The notes below the pieces were generated by a model. It was not told the origin of the DNA, did not search any database, and was given only the letters and a program-made list of their open reading frames with translations. The translations under genes and the position numbers were made by a program. Below are positions 16,200 to 25,704 of a stretch of 64,000 nucleotides of DNA, piece by piece (position 1 is the stretch's first letter; the number at the start of each line of letters is the position of its first letter). Origin of the DNA: JASGDN01 sp049840815. GTDB taxonomy: Bacteria > Chloroflexota > Chloroflexia > Thermomicrobiales > UBA6265. The DNA is taken from NCBI GenBank assembly GCA_049840815.1, contig JASGJI010000003.1, positions 1 through 64,000 on the forward strand, read 5' to 3'.

Positions 16200-18147
16200 T
16201 TACTGGCCATGCTGACCGCGTGTCTGGTCGGTGTTGCGGGTCGCCTCCAGTGCCTCGATCAGGCGGGCCGCATCGTACGGTCCCTTGTGGCGATGCCCGT
16301 TGACGAAGAAGGTGGGTGTTCCGTGGGCATCCATCAACTCGGCGTCCAGCATATCGTCTCGCACACGGGCAAGTGTTTCCGCATCACGCATGTCCGTCTC
16401 GAAGCGATCGGCGTCCAGCCCGAGGTCGCCCGCGTACCGGATCAGGTCGTCCAGTTCCAGCGCGTCCTGATGCGTGAAGAGGTAGGGGCCGTAGGTGAAG
16501 AAGTCCATCTGTCGGGCCGCCGCTTCGCTGGCGTAGGCCGCCTGTAGCGCCTGCGGATGCACATGCGTCAGGGGCAGGTGACGCCAGACATAGCGCAGCT
16601 CGTCCCCGAAGTGGGCGCGGACCTCGTCGATGGAGCCGGTGGCGCGGCTACAGAACGGGCATTCGAAGTCGCCGTATTCCACCAGCGTCAACGGCGCATC
16701 CATCGATCCCCGGATATGGTCGCGGGCGGGGTCCACGGGTCGCGCGAGTTTCAGGAATTGCGCTGACGGCGGTTGCAGGCGGTCGAGGATGCGGAAGGCC
16801 GCCCAGCCAAGCGCGAAAGCGAGGACCGAGGCCAGCAGCACACCCACCCGCGCCTCGTCCTGGATCAGTGGATCGTCGATCGCGAGGTCGATGATGAAGA
16901 GCGAGATCGTGAAGCCGATGCCGGAAAGGGCGGCGCCACCGGCGATCCGTCCGAAGGTCAGTCCCGGCGACAGCTCGCCGAGGTGGAGGAGCTTCAGGAT
17001 GCCCGTGCTTCCCGCGATGCCGATCAGCTTGCCGAGCACGAGTCCTGCGACGATACCCCACGTCACCGGGGAACGCATCGCCCCGCTCAGCGTCTCGCCG
17101 CTGAGGACGACGCCGGCATTCGCCAACGCGAAGATGGGCAGGATCAGGAAGTTGCTGTACGACTCGTACTGGTCCTGCAATCGCTCGTTGACGGAGACCG
17201 CGTTGCGCAGTCCCGCGCGCGGCGATCCGGGCGTAGGCGGGATTCGGCGATTGCTGGAAGGCGCGAGCCAGGTCCGCTGTCTCCCGTACTTCCCGCTGGC
17301 GCGGTTCGTAGACGGGGATCAGCAGCGCGACGGCGACCCCGGCGAGGGTGGCGTGCAGACCGGACGCATAGACCGCGCACCACGCGACGATTGCCAGCGC
17401 CAGATAGGCCGGTCCCAGATTGCTGCCCAGATTCGTCGGGATGGAACGCAGCCCCCAAATGCCGGCCAGCGCCAGGACGGCGATCGGCAACGGCCAGACG
17501 TTCAGGTGATCCGTGTAGAAGATCGCGATTACCAGCAACGCGCCGACATCATCGACCACCGCCAGGGCCAGCAGGAAGACGCGCAGGTGGCCGGGGAACT
17601 TTGGCCCTGCCACCGCCAGGGCGCCGAGCAGGAAGGCGGTGTCCGTCGAGATGACGACGCCCCAGGCGTGCGCCGCGCCGCTGCCCCGGTTGAAGGCGAG
17701 GAAGATCAGCGCCGGCATCACCAGACCCGCGAGGGCCGCGACGACCGGGACCACGGCGCGGGCGCGATTGCTTAGCTCGCCCAGTGTGAACTCGCGTTTG
17801 ACCTCCAGGCCGACCACGAAGAAGAACAGCGTCATCAGCACGTCGTTGACGATGTGCCGGAAGCTCATCTCGAACGAGAACGATCCCGCCACGATTTCGA
17901 AATGCGCGTTCCAGAAGGTGACGTAGCTATCGCCCCACGGCCAGTTTGCCCAGACCAGCGCCGCCAGCGTCGCGAGCAGGAGGAGTGCCGCCGCTCCCTG
18001 CTCCGAGGCGGTGATCCCGCGTACGGGCGCGATCAGCCGCGTCAGGATGGAATGTCCTCTCCCCGGCGTCTCGTCGGATTGGCTGCCGTCGACCGGTCCC
18101 GATGGCGGCCGGGCATCGGCCATAGGCGGGCGCAGGGGATCGGGCAT
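16200..18147 (-). pseudogene. nhaA: NhaA Na+/H+ antiporter fused to DsbA-like thioredoxin domain, one frameshift
   Basis: About 649 residues in two frames. The first part (from 18147) is NhaA: FVVGLEVKREF, the STDTAFLLG region and the paired aspartates of ALAVVDDVGALLV that carry Na+ and H+. After PAYARIAARG one extra base near 17205 breaks the frame. The second frame resumes with LRNAVSVNERLQDQYESY, completes NhaA, then adds a DsbA-like domain with CPFC as active site (VEYGDFECPFCSRATG) and a GTPTFFVNG cis-proline loop. Such fusions are known in Actinobacteria and relatives. The start follows AGGAG. Both halves are well conserved, so the lesion may be a base-calling error in GGG. Confidence 0.8.
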
Positions 18148-18495
18148 GGAGCACTCCTGGTGAAAGCGGAGAGTCCGCGGCTCCTGATAGGAGGCCGGCG
18201 GGTGGCGCAACGATGCGGGGTGGTCGGGAATGGACGATCCCATCTCCGAGCATATCAGCGCGCCGCGCGTTCGCGAACTCCCCGAATGGCGGCTCTTCCC
18301 GCTCGATTGGCTGGGGATGACAGGATGGATACGATCGCCAGGGCGTGGCGCAGTATCCACGGCGAAATCAGCAATTCCTACGATGTGCAGTCCGGGCGGT
18401 ACTGGGTACGCTGAGGACGATGCGCCGGACGGCTCGCGGTCGGGGCGCGGGGGACCAGCACGTCATCCACGCTTACCACTGAAGGACATCCCCTC

Positions 18496-20247
18496 ATGCC
18501 CCGGAGCAACGACACCATCCTCACCCAGGTCTCGGGAACGCAGCATGGTCAGCGGCGGCTGAACGGCATCCAGACGCCCGGCCGCCCGCTGCGCAATCTC
18601 AGCGAACCAGCCTACGACACCCTTCGCACGCGCGATGTCGTCATCGAAGTGCGCGACCGGACGCTGCTCTTCGCTGATACGTACTGCCCGCATGCGGATG
18701 GGCGCTTTCCGGCACTCGTTTCCTTCTCCTGCTACCCCCGTCAGATCCAGGATGTCGGCGCGCCGCTCGGGTTCATCGAGGCGGGCGCGGTCGATTTCTT
18801 CGCCCCGCGCGGCTACGCCCATATCGTGGTGAACGCACGCGGTACCGGTGGCTCGGATGGCGTCTGGACGATGCTCGACGAGACCGAACGCAACGACCTC
18901 TACGATGTCATCGAGTGGGCCGCCGCCCAGCCGTGGTGCGATGGCAACGTGGGCATGCTTGGCATCAGTTATTTCGCGATGGCCCAAATCGCCGCGGCTG
19001 CCGTCCATCCGCCGCACCTGAAGGCGATCTTCCCCATTGCCACGACCGTCGACTTCTACGAGGCGGCCTGGCATCACGGCCTCGCCAATGCGGGCTTCGT
19101 CTCCGCCTGGATTCCGGCGGTCGGGGTGATGTCCCAGAAGCCCGATGCGTTCTGGGAAGGGCATCGGCTGGATGCCGCGCGGAAGATCCTCGCCGTTCCC
19201 GCGATCCACGAGCGGATGCAGCACCTCAACGGAGAGGCGATCGTGAATGTCCTGAAGGACGTGATTCATTCGCACTATCCCGAGGTGCCGTTCGGGCAGT
19301 TGTGGCAGGAGACCATGGTGGAACACCCCGCCCGTGAAGCCTTCTGGGATGCGCGGGACAACCGGCCAGCGCTGGCGGGTATCGAGATCCCGGTCTATCT
19401 CGGCTGCGACTGGGACAACGCACCGCTGCACCTGCCGAGCACGTTCGTGGCCTGGGAGGGCCTTCGGTCCAATCCGAATGTCCGCATGGCGATGTTGCCA
19501 CCGGGTGGCCTTGCCTGGCCGTGGGAGTGCCTGCATGAGGAGGCGCTTGGCTGGTACGACCACTGGCTGAAGGGCCTCGACACCGGGATCATGGATGGCC
19601 CGGCAGTTCGTTACGTCGTGCCGGGTCTCCGTGCAGACGGACGCGATGGCGCGGACGACTGGCGGGAATCGGCATCATGGCCACCCGCGAGCGAGCCGCT
19701 CGGCTTTTACCTGCGCGGCGATGGCACGCTTGGCGAGCAGGACGATGCAACCGACCGCCAGTACCTGTCGATCACCCCTGAGATCGGTCGCCCGAAGAAC
19801 GCCAACCCGCCGACCCTGCCCGACCGCCTCGAATGGGTGACGGCCCCGTTTGCTGCACCTGCCGAGTTCGCTGGGGAGATCGCGCTCACCCTCGACGCGA
19901 CTGCCTCCGCCCACGATACCGCCTGGATCGCCGTACTCTACGATGTCTCGCCCGATGGCACGCGGGAGGCGATCACTGCTGGCTGGCTGAGGGCTTCCCA
20001 CGCCCATAGCGACCGCGAGCCGCAGTCTGTTGTGCCTGGAACGCGCGAAACCTACGCAATTCCGGTTATCCAGAATGCCCGACACCTCGATACGGGACAT
20101 GCGCTGGCGCTGGTGCTCACCTCGTCCGACGCGGTGAAGGATGCGCCGACCATCCTCGGGTTCCGGCATGCACCGATTGGCGAATCCAGCCTGAATACGG
20201 TCCACTCGTCGTCCCGACTCACGTTGCCGATGCTGCCCGCGCGATGA
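18496..20247 (+). CDS. CocE/NonD family hydrolase
   Basis: A 583-residue serine hydrolase of the X-Pro dipeptidyl-peptidase (S15)/cocaine esterase family. The alpha/beta-hydrolase domain has the oxyanion strand YAHIVVNARGTGGSDG and the nucleophile elbow GISYFAM (S158). A C-terminal jelly-roll domain (about residues 400-580) matches the family. It would hydrolyse esters or amides of bulky acids; CocE relatives cleave cocaine and beta-lactam esters. There is no signal peptide. It is monocistronic, with about 220 bases before the next gene. Confidence 0.9.
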   Translation: MPRSNDTILTQVSGTQHGQRRLNGIQTPGRPLRNLSEPAYDTLRTRDVVIEVRDRTLLFADTYCPHADGRFPALVSFSCYPRQIQDVGAPLGFIEAGAVDFFAPRGYAHIVVNARGTGGSDGVWTMLDETERNDLYDVIEWAAAQPWCDGNVGMLGISYFAMAQIAAAAVHPPHLKAIFPIATTVDFYEAAWHHGLANAGFVSAWIPAVGVMSQKPDAFWEGHRLDAARKILAVPAIHERMQHLNGEAIVNVLKDVIHSHYPEVPFGQLWQETMVEHPAREAFWDARDNRPALAGIEIPVYLGCDWDNAPLHLPSTFVAWEGLRSNPNVRMAMLPPGGLAWPWECLHEEALGWYDHWLKGLDTGIMDGPAVRYVVPGLRADGRDGADDWRESASWPPASEPLGFYLRGDGTLGEQDDATDRQYLSITPEIGRPKNANPPTLPDRLEWVTAPFAAPAEFAGEIALTLDATASAHDTAWIAVLYDVSPDGTREAITAGWLRASHAHSDREPQSVVPGTRETYAIPVIQNARHLDTGHALALVLTSSDAVKDAPTILGFRHAPIGESSLNTVHSSSRLTLPMLPAR

Positions 20248-20469
20248 CGCGCGGAGCAATATCGGTAATGCCCCCCGTAGTTCCTACGATCCTGCCCGGA
20301 TGGCCGCCTCGTTAGGCTTGAGTCGATGAACCTGCTCAGTGGTTCGCTGTTCGCGCGACAGGAGGTCTGCTCGAAGCGTGGCCGGGAAGGGGAATCGACC
20401 GTCGAGGATGCTCGACGGATGTGTTGGGATCGTCCGGCATCCGCCGGACCAGGTGAGGGGAGACCAGTC

Positions 20470-20970
20470 GTGTTGAAGACGCTGCGGATCGGAATCGTGT
20501 TGATGCTCGCGCTCATGACGGGTGCGATGGCTACGAATGTGGGCGCCCAGGAGACTGGCACGTACATCCTGCGCGTGGGGATCGTCCTGCATCCGGCTGG
20601 GGAGATTACCGGCGGCCAGATCTGCTTCGAGAACGACTTCGGGAAGCGCTGCCAGGATCTCGCGCTCGGCGCGCCGGAGGGGTACTACGAGTTCGACAAC
20701 ATCGAAGGCAACAGCGGCGCGGTCTTCGTCGAAGGGGCAGATCCGTATGAGGGCTCGATGGGCGTGTTGCTGAACGAGGGCATCAACGCCGTCGATCTGG
20801 ATCTCTATGCTGCTGACCCGGCGCCGACCCCGGCTCCGAATCTGCCAGACACCGGCGTGGGCACGGCGCGGGAAGGCGACTCGTCGTTCTTCATGCCAGC
20901 GGTCGCGCTGATCGCGCTTGCTGGCGTGGGCGTGGTGGCGTCTGGGATGCTTCGCCGCGGCGGGCGTTAG
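20470..20970 (+). CDS. Exported protein with C-terminal LPDTG-type wall-sorting signal
   Basis: The 166-residue product starts at GTG 20470, preceded by GGGGAG. It has a signal peptide (LKTLRIGIVLMLALMTGAMA, cleavage near GAQ), a short domain with two cysteines (in QICFEN and KRCQD), a Pro linker, and then LPDTG followed by a hydrophobic helix and a basic tail (RRGGR). That is the layout of sortase substrates or, if no sortase exists, of a C-terminally anchored protein. The domain itself is not recognised. It precedes a Tat-exported cysteine-rich protein by 75 bases. Confidence 0.7.
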   Translation: MLKTLRIGIVLMLALMTGAMATNVGAQETGTYILRVGIVLHPAGEITGGQICFENDFGKRCQDLALGAPEGYYEFDNIEGNSGAVFVEGADPYEGSMGVLLNEGINAVDLDLYAADPAPTPAPNLPDTGVGTAREGDSSFFMPAVALIALAGVGVVASGMLRRGGR

Positions 20971-21045
20971 GACGTGACGGCAGGCCGGGCGAGGGCGTCG
21001 ATCCTTGCCCGGCCTCCTCGCGAGATCCCGTGAATGGAGCGTTTC

Positions 21046-21858
21046 ATGCATCGTTTCGATTCCTTGAGCCGGGTGCTCGCTGGCCGGACAACTCGCCGTT
21101 CCGTCATGCGCACGGGCAGCGCGGCGGTCGCTGGAGGCGCGACACTCGCCGCCTTCGGGGCGCATGCGGCGGCGCAGGATGCTACGCCCGCTGCAACCCC
21201 GCTGGCGAGTCCCGTCGCCGAAACCACCGAACAGGTGCCATTCCTCTTCGTGCAGTCGGCTTCCTCCGCCACATTCGCCCAGGCGGGTGATGGCGGCGGT
21301 CACCGGCTTACGTTGAAGGGGCACACCGGCGGCACGATCTACTTCTCGGATCGTCCGGAGCGCGTCTTCGGGGAAGCGCCGACCCAGCAGTTCCTGGATG
21401 GTCTCGGGTTCAGCCCAGACAACCCGCCCAATGCCGCGATCGTGACCACCAACACGGACGGCAGCGGCGATGTCCTCATCGTGGAACTGACCGATCCTGT
21501 CTTCGATGCCGCATCCGGGGAACTCTCCTACGGGGTGTCGGCGCTGGAGACCTACACCGGGGATGGATTGGCCTTCGCGGCAAGGCAACAACAGGATCTC
21601 TCCCTGGCGGCAGACCTCGGCACCACGAGCCTGTTCATCGATGACTGCTCGGACAAGACCATCGACTGCTATACCGGCTGCAATGCGAATGTTGGTAATC
21701 TCGGTAAGCAGGGCATGTGCTACAAGTGGAATCTTGTCGAATGCGTCCCGTGCCACGGTGGCTGGAGCGGCACAGCCGACCAGTGCAACGAAACATTCAG
21801 CGAGTGCAACGGTGATTGCTTCACCAACTGGCCGGAGTATTGCCACCCTGGCGGCTGA
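21046..21858 (+). CDS. Tat-exported cysteine-rich protein, copy 1
   Basis: A 270-residue exported protein with a twin-arginine signal (TTRRSVMRTG), a low-complexity ATPAATPLASPVAE linker, a core of about 125 residues (VPFLFVQSASSATFAQ to LETYTGDGLAF) and a C-terminal tail rich in cysteine (about ten, including CSDKTIDCYTGC and CVPCHGG). The core is nearly identical to that of the convergent gene at 22600-23397, but the cysteine-rich tails differ. The start at 21046 has GGAG six bases upstream; an ATG at 21034 is less likely. Not recognised as a named family. A perfect hairpin terminator follows. Confidence 0.75.
   Translation: MHRFDSLSRVLAGRTTRRSVMRTGSAAVAGGATLAAFGAHAAAQDATPAATPLASPVAETTEQVPFLFVQSASSATFAQAGDGGGHRLTLKGHTGGTIYFSDRPERVFGEAPTQQFLDGLGFSPDNPPNAAIVTTNTDGSGDVLIVELTDPVFDAASGELSYGVSALETYTGDGLAFAARQQQDLSLAADLGTTSLFIDDCSDKTIDCYTGCNANVGNLGKQGMCYKWNLVECVPCHGGWSGTADQCNETFSECNGDCFTNWPEYCHPGG
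21211..21576 (+). repeat. Left arm of a ~366-bp near-identical inverted repeat
   Basis: Encodes the core domain of the first cysteine-rich Tat protein. Compared by eye with the complement of 22867-23232, about a dozen bases differ, mostly silent. Identity falls sharply at both ends. The arms flank about 1.29 kb holding both variable tails and a coiled-coil gene. Confidence 0.8.
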
Positions 21859-21878
21859 TGCCTCGCCAGCAGCCCCCC

Positions 21879-21931
21879 CGAAGACAGGGAGAGGCCTCCA
21901 CCAGGCCGGCGGAGGCCTCTCCCTGTCTTCG
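21879..21931. terminator. Bidirectional terminator hairpin
   Basis: Perfect 21-base arms (CGAAGACAGGGAGAGGCCTCC and its complement) around an 11-base loop, between the convergent cysteine-rich protein and coiled-coil protein genes. Confidence 0.85.
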
Positions 21932-21938
21932 CGGATCG

Positions 21939-22406
21939 TTACAGCGAATCGAAGACGTGATCCAACTGGTGGTGGACGTTGCGGACCGAACCGCGTACGT
22001 CGCTCCACGCTTTCTTCGTGTCGCCATCGGCATCGCTCAGGACATCGTCGATCTTGCGGTCCAGATCGTCGAAGCCGTGCTGGATGTCGCGATAGGAGCG
22101 CTTGATCTCACGAACCGCGTCCTCCGGTAGCTTGTCGGCCTCGTCCAGCTTGGCGTTGAGATCGTCGAGACCCTTCTTGAGATCGTCGTAGGCATCTTTC
22201 GTCGAATCGTCGACGTGATCGCCGAGATCGTCAGTCTTCTTCTTCGCATCGTCGTAGGCGGTATGCACATCGGCGCGGGCGCGTTCGAGCGTGTCTTCGC
22301 TCGCCGGCGTCTGCGCCATCGCCGCCGATCCCAACCCGAGGCCCACGGCCGACAACGCCAGACCGACGCCCGCACCCCGCTTCAATACCGTCCGTCGTTC
22401 CACCAT
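21939..22406 (-). CDS. Tat-exported coiled-coil protein
   Basis: A 155-residue exported protein. A twin-arginine-like signal (ERRTVLKRGAG followed by a hydrophobic stretch ending AAMAQ) precedes an all-helical, highly charged domain with heptad-like spacing (DDAKKKTDDLGDHVDDS, DDLKKGLDDLNAKLDEADKL). It resembles apolipoprotein- or LEA-like periplasmic helix bundles, but I cannot name a family. It sits between the two inverted cysteine-rich genes, on the same strand as the second. The start is taken at 22406, ten bases after AAGGG; an ATG at 22415 is too close to that site. Confidence 0.7.
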   Translation of the reverse strand: MVERRTVLKRGAGVGLALSAVGLGLGSAAMAQTPASEDTLERARADVHTAYDDAKKKTDDLGDHVDDSTKDAYDDLKKGLDDLNAKLDEADKLPEDAVREIKRSYRDIQHGFDDLDRKIDDVLSDADGDTKKAWSDVRGSVRNVHHQLDHVFDSL

Positions 22407-22599
22407 GTTCGTCATACCCTTCTGCTCGACACCATGCGGCATCTCATCGTTCGCCCGAGCGGGCGTCCGGAACTGGGCTGAACGCGATCATGTGCCGCCT
22501 TCAGCCCGTTCCGATCCGTGATTCAACGATATCGGCGGCGGAAGGCCTGGCCTATCGGTGAGACTACGGGGAGCATTACCGAAATGGCGCTCGGCTCGA

Positions 22600-23397
22600 T
22601 CAGGGGCTGCACTTGGAGTCGATCGTGGCGACACACTCACCATTGCAGTCCGGGAAGACAGCGTTGCACTGTGCATTCAGGGCAAACGGACCCTCGCACG
22701 GCATACAGTCGAGATCCTTCCAGTCCCAGCATCGACCGTAGCTCATATGGCCAAAGCAGGCATTCGAGGTGACGCAATAGGCTGTGCCATCCGAGCAGTC
22801 ATCGATGAAGAGACTGGTATTGCCAAGTTCCGGAGCCAGGACCAGATCCTGCTGCTGCGTCGCCGTGAAGGCCAATGCATCCCCGGTGTAGGTCTCCAGC
22901 GCCGACACCCCGTAGGAAAGTTCCCCGGATGCGGCATCGAAGACGGGATCGGTCAGTTCCACGATGAGGACATCGCCGCTGCCGTCCATGTTGGTGGTCA
23001 CGATCGCGGCATTGGGCGGGTTGTCCGGGCTGAACCCGAGACCATCCAGGAACTGCTGGGTCGGCGCTTCCCCGAAGACGCGCTCCGGACGGTCCGAGAA
23101 GTAGATCGTGCCGCCGGTGTGCCCCTTCAGCGTAAGCCGGTGCCCGCCGCCATCACCCGCCTGGGCGAACGTGGCGGACGACGCCGATTGCACGAAGAGG
23201 AATGGCACCTGTTCGGTGGTTTCGGCGACGGGGCTCGCCGCAGGCGTGGCGACGAGCGTGGCGTTCTCAGCGCTGGCAGTTCCAGCGAGCGCTGAGAGAG
23301 CAATACCCCCTGCGACAGCGGCTCCGCCTCGCTGGACGACGGATCGGCGGGAGGTCTGCGACGACAGGGCTTGAGACAGGAGGTCGAAACGATGCAT
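22600..23397 (-). CDS. Tat-exported cysteine-rich protein, copy 2
   Basis: Convergent paralogue of the gene at 21046. The 265 residues comprise a twin-arginine signal (QTSRRSVVQRGG), an ATLVATPAASPVAE linker, the near-identical core (VPFLFVQSASSATFAQ to LETYTGDALAF) and a different cysteine-rich tail (CSDGTAYCVTSNACFG, CMPCEGP, CNGECVATIDSKC). The ATG at 23397 has GGAG six bases upstream, as in copy 1. The core is conserved at DNA level, whereas signal peptide and tail have diverged. This suggests gene conversion or inversion through the shared segment. Function unknown; the tails look like disulfide-stabilised extracellular modules. Confidence 0.75.
   Translation of the reverse strand: MHRFDLLSQALSSQTSRRSVVQRGGAAVAGGIALSALAGTASAENATLVATPAASPVAETTEQVPFLFVQSASSATFAQAGDGGGHRLTLKGHTGGTIYFSDRPERVFGEAPTQQFLDGLGFSPDNPPNAAIVTTNMDGSGDVLIVELTDPVFDAASGELSYGVSALETYTGDALAFTATQQQDLVLAPELGNTSLFIDDCSDGTAYCVTSNACFGHMSYGRCWDWKDLDCMPCEGPFALNAQCNAVFPDCNGECVATIDSKCSP
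22867..23232 (-). repeat. Right arm of the ~366-bp near-identical inverted repeat
   Basis: Encodes the core domain of the second cysteine-rich Tat protein and is inverted relative to 21211-21576. Recombination between the arms would exchange the tails of the two genes. Confidence 0.8.
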
Positions 23398-23557
23398 GAA
23401 GCGCTCCACTCTGGGGAGCCGGCATGAAGCCGGGCGGAAGGCGTGGGACGATGAGGCGGCCACACCCCCATTGTCGGAGCCCTTCATGCGTGTGCGTATC
23501 GTAGAAACTACGATGTCGGTCGGAACTGGGGCGGCGATTGTCTCAGGCAACGCAGCG

Positions 23558-24487
23558 CTAGTTCGCGATGCGTTCCGCGATGAACGCCTCGCTCGCCTCG
23601 CGGTCGAGGTCCAGCGCCACCCGTGCCGTCGCCGGGCGATCCTCGCTGGGCGGAAAGCCCACCGTCATCGCGGTCGTGAGCGTCCCCTGCAGTTCCACGC
23701 GCACGGCCAGATCCGTCCAGTGCAGGATCTCCGGTCGCACGATCGTCGCGGCGGCGAGCGGATCGTGCAGGAAGGTGTCTCCCCCTCGCGCCAAGAAGCC
23801 GGGATAGTCTGCGATCTGCTGGGCGATGGCGTCGTGATAGGCCGTTCCCCGCGCCCTCAGCGCGTCCACGCCGGACTGGTCGATCAGCGCGCGCAGCGTC
23901 ACGTCCAGCGGCACCAGCGACATCGCGGCCCCGGAGGAGAAGACGATGTGCGCGGCCTCCGGGTCGCAGCGGATGTTGTGTTCTCCTGGCCCCGCGCCGG
24001 AGGTCGGCGTGACGGCGAACCAGCCTCCCATGATCGTCAGGTGCTTCAGGGACGATGCGAAGCGAGGTTCCCGCGTGATCGCGGCAGCCACGTTCGTCAG
24101 CGGCCCGACCGCCAGGAGGTGAATCTCACCGGGATTGGCGAGGACGTGCTCGATCAGGAAATCGACGGCGTGCTGGTCCGGTCCGGCCGCGAAGCGCTCG
24201 TTGTCGCCCTCCTCCAGCAGGCCGAGTCCCTCGTGGCCCGGCCAGTAGATGGGCTGCAAGCCCAGCAACGGCGCGGAAATCCCCTCGTAGACGGGGATGC
24301 TTGCCGCATCGCGTCCACGAAGCGCCAGGAGCTTGCGCGCCATGCGTGCCCGCAGCGCGACATCGGCGTAGACGGTGGTGATGGCATCCAGCTGGATTTC
24401 CGGCGACCCGAGCAGGAAGGCGAGGGCGATGCAGTCGTCGACGTCGGTGCCGATGTCGGTGTCGAGGACGACGCGGATGGGCGGCAT
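23558..24487 (-). CDS. Inosine-uridine preferring nucleoside hydrolase family protein
   Basis: A 309-residue N-ribohydrolase that cleaves nucleosides to base and ribose. The N-terminal calcium-binding cluster DTDIGTDVDD (residues 9-18) is intact. NIRCDPEAAHIVFSSG and GDTFLHDPLAAA carry the substrate- and metal-binding residues of the family. Length is normal. The start at 24487 follows GGAGG; the open frame upstream has no family sequence. It is cytoplasmic and serves purine and pyrimidine salvage. No nucleoside transporter is adjacent. Confidence 0.93.
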   Translation of the reverse strand: MPPIRVVLDTDIGTDVDDCIALAFLLGSPEIQLDAITTVYADVALRARMARKLLALRGRDAASIPVYEGISAPLLGLQPIYWPGHEGLGLLEEGDNERFAAGPDQHAVDFLIEHVLANPGEIHLLAVGPLTNVAAAITREPRFASSLKHLTIMGGWFAVTPTSGAGPGEHNIRCDPEAAHIVFSSGAAMSLVPLDVTLRALIDQSGVDALRARGTAYHDAIAQQIADYPGFLARGGDTFLHDPLAAATIVRPEILHWTDLAVRVELQGTLTTAMTVGFPPSEDRPATARVALDLDREASEAFIAERIAN

Positions 24488-24714
24488 GGAGAACCTCCGG
24501 GCACTGGCGAATCCGGGATGGAATCGCGCGATCGAGTCGGTGAAGTCGTTCCGCATCATAGGCTGCGCATTGCCGGCTGACCATACGGCGAGCATATGTG
24601 CAGCACCCTATGGTGATGGCATCGAGCGGCATGCCCGAAACCCGGGTCCGGGGCTCCCTCGACAGCGTTGTCGCACTCCATTCATCCCGCCAGGACCCAC
24701 CAGGAGAACCCACC

Positions 24715-25704
24715 ATGCCCATGCACGATCGACTCAGCAGCAGAATCATCGACCGGCGTCACCTCGTTGGTGGGGCGGCGGGTGTCGCCACGGCTGCCAC
24801 CGCGGCCTTCGCACTGGGATCGCTGGTCTCGGCGCAAACCTCCGAATCGGCGACCGGCACGCCGGAGGCCGGATCGTCCTCGTCCGGCGCGTCTTCCGGT
24901 GCATCGCGATCGATGACCTCGATCACCGATCGGTCCGCCGCGGTAATCGCGTCCGTCCAGGCCGACCGCGATGCGGTCGCCTCGTCCATCGATACCGCGG
25001 CCATTGACGAATTGCTCGCTCTTGCAGGGAGCCTTCATACGCAGGCGGAAGCCGCCAGTGATTCCAGCACCAAGGGTACGTCGTCGTCCTCGGATGCATC
25101 TGCCTCGGCCACGCCTGCCGCTTCCACCCGCGGCACGACCAAGACCACCACTACCACCACGTCGACGCCCGGGAAGCGGCAACTGGCGAACGCGGCAATA
25201 CGGACGGCCCGCGCGGCGCGGGCGCTGATCGTCGCGCATCTGGCGAACTTTGGCCTGCCGTCCGAACAGGTGGCCGTGAGCAAGGTGCTTGCGCGTGTCT
25301 ACGCTGGCGTGAAGGAGGTTGCCGCTTCATCTGCCTCCAGTGACGATGCGTCCAGCCTCGTCTCCCATGCCGAGGCCGCCTATTCCAGCGGCTACGATGC
25401 CTACCATGCCGCGACCTACGCCAGCGCGGCGGCCTATGGCGAGGCCGCCGACCTGCTCGCATCCGCTGCCGGCAGCCTGCTTGGCCTGGGCGGCGGTGAG
25501 GGTGGCGGGGACCGGCGTGGCGGTGGCATGTCGAGGGGCCGTCGCGGTGAGATGAGCGGGGGTAGGCGCGGCGGATCGGAGTCCGGCTCGGGCGGAAGCG
25601 GCGGCGCGACCGCTACGCCATCGGCGGATGCGTCGTCCAGTTCGGATACGGATTCGGCCGGCGATACATCCACACCTGTGGAGGTTCCGGAACCGTCATT
25701 CTAG
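24715..25704 (+). CDS. Secreted Ser/Thr/Gly-rich protein, function unknown
   Basis: A 329-residue exported protein. A Tat-like signal (IIDRRHLVGGAAGVATAATAAFALG) leads to a Ser/Thr/Ala-rich body with an STKGTSSSSDASASATPAAS stretch and a run of threonines. A helical domain of about 100 residues follows (LANAAIRTARAARALIVAHL to ADLLASAAG), then a Gly/Arg-rich segment (GGGMSRGRRGEMSGGRRGG) and a Ser/Asp-rich end. Composition suggests an extracellular, possibly glycosylated or surface-associated protein. The ATG at 24715 follows AGGAG. No family recognised. Confidence 0.7.
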   Translation: MPMHDRLSSRIIDRRHLVGGAAGVATAATAAFALGSLVSAQTSESATGTPEAGSSSSGASSGASRSMTSITDRSAAVIASVQADRDAVASSIDTAAIDELLALAGSLHTQAEAASDSSTKGTSSSSDASASATPAASTRGTTKTTTTTTSTPGKRQLANAAIRTARAARALIVAHLANFGLPSEQVAVSKVLARVYAGVKEVAASSASSDDASSLVSHAEAAYSSGYDAYHAATYASAAAYGEAADLLASAAGSLLGLGGGEGGGDRRGGGMSRGRRGEMSGGRRGGSESGSGGSGGATATPSADASSSSDTDSAGDTSTPVEVPEPSF

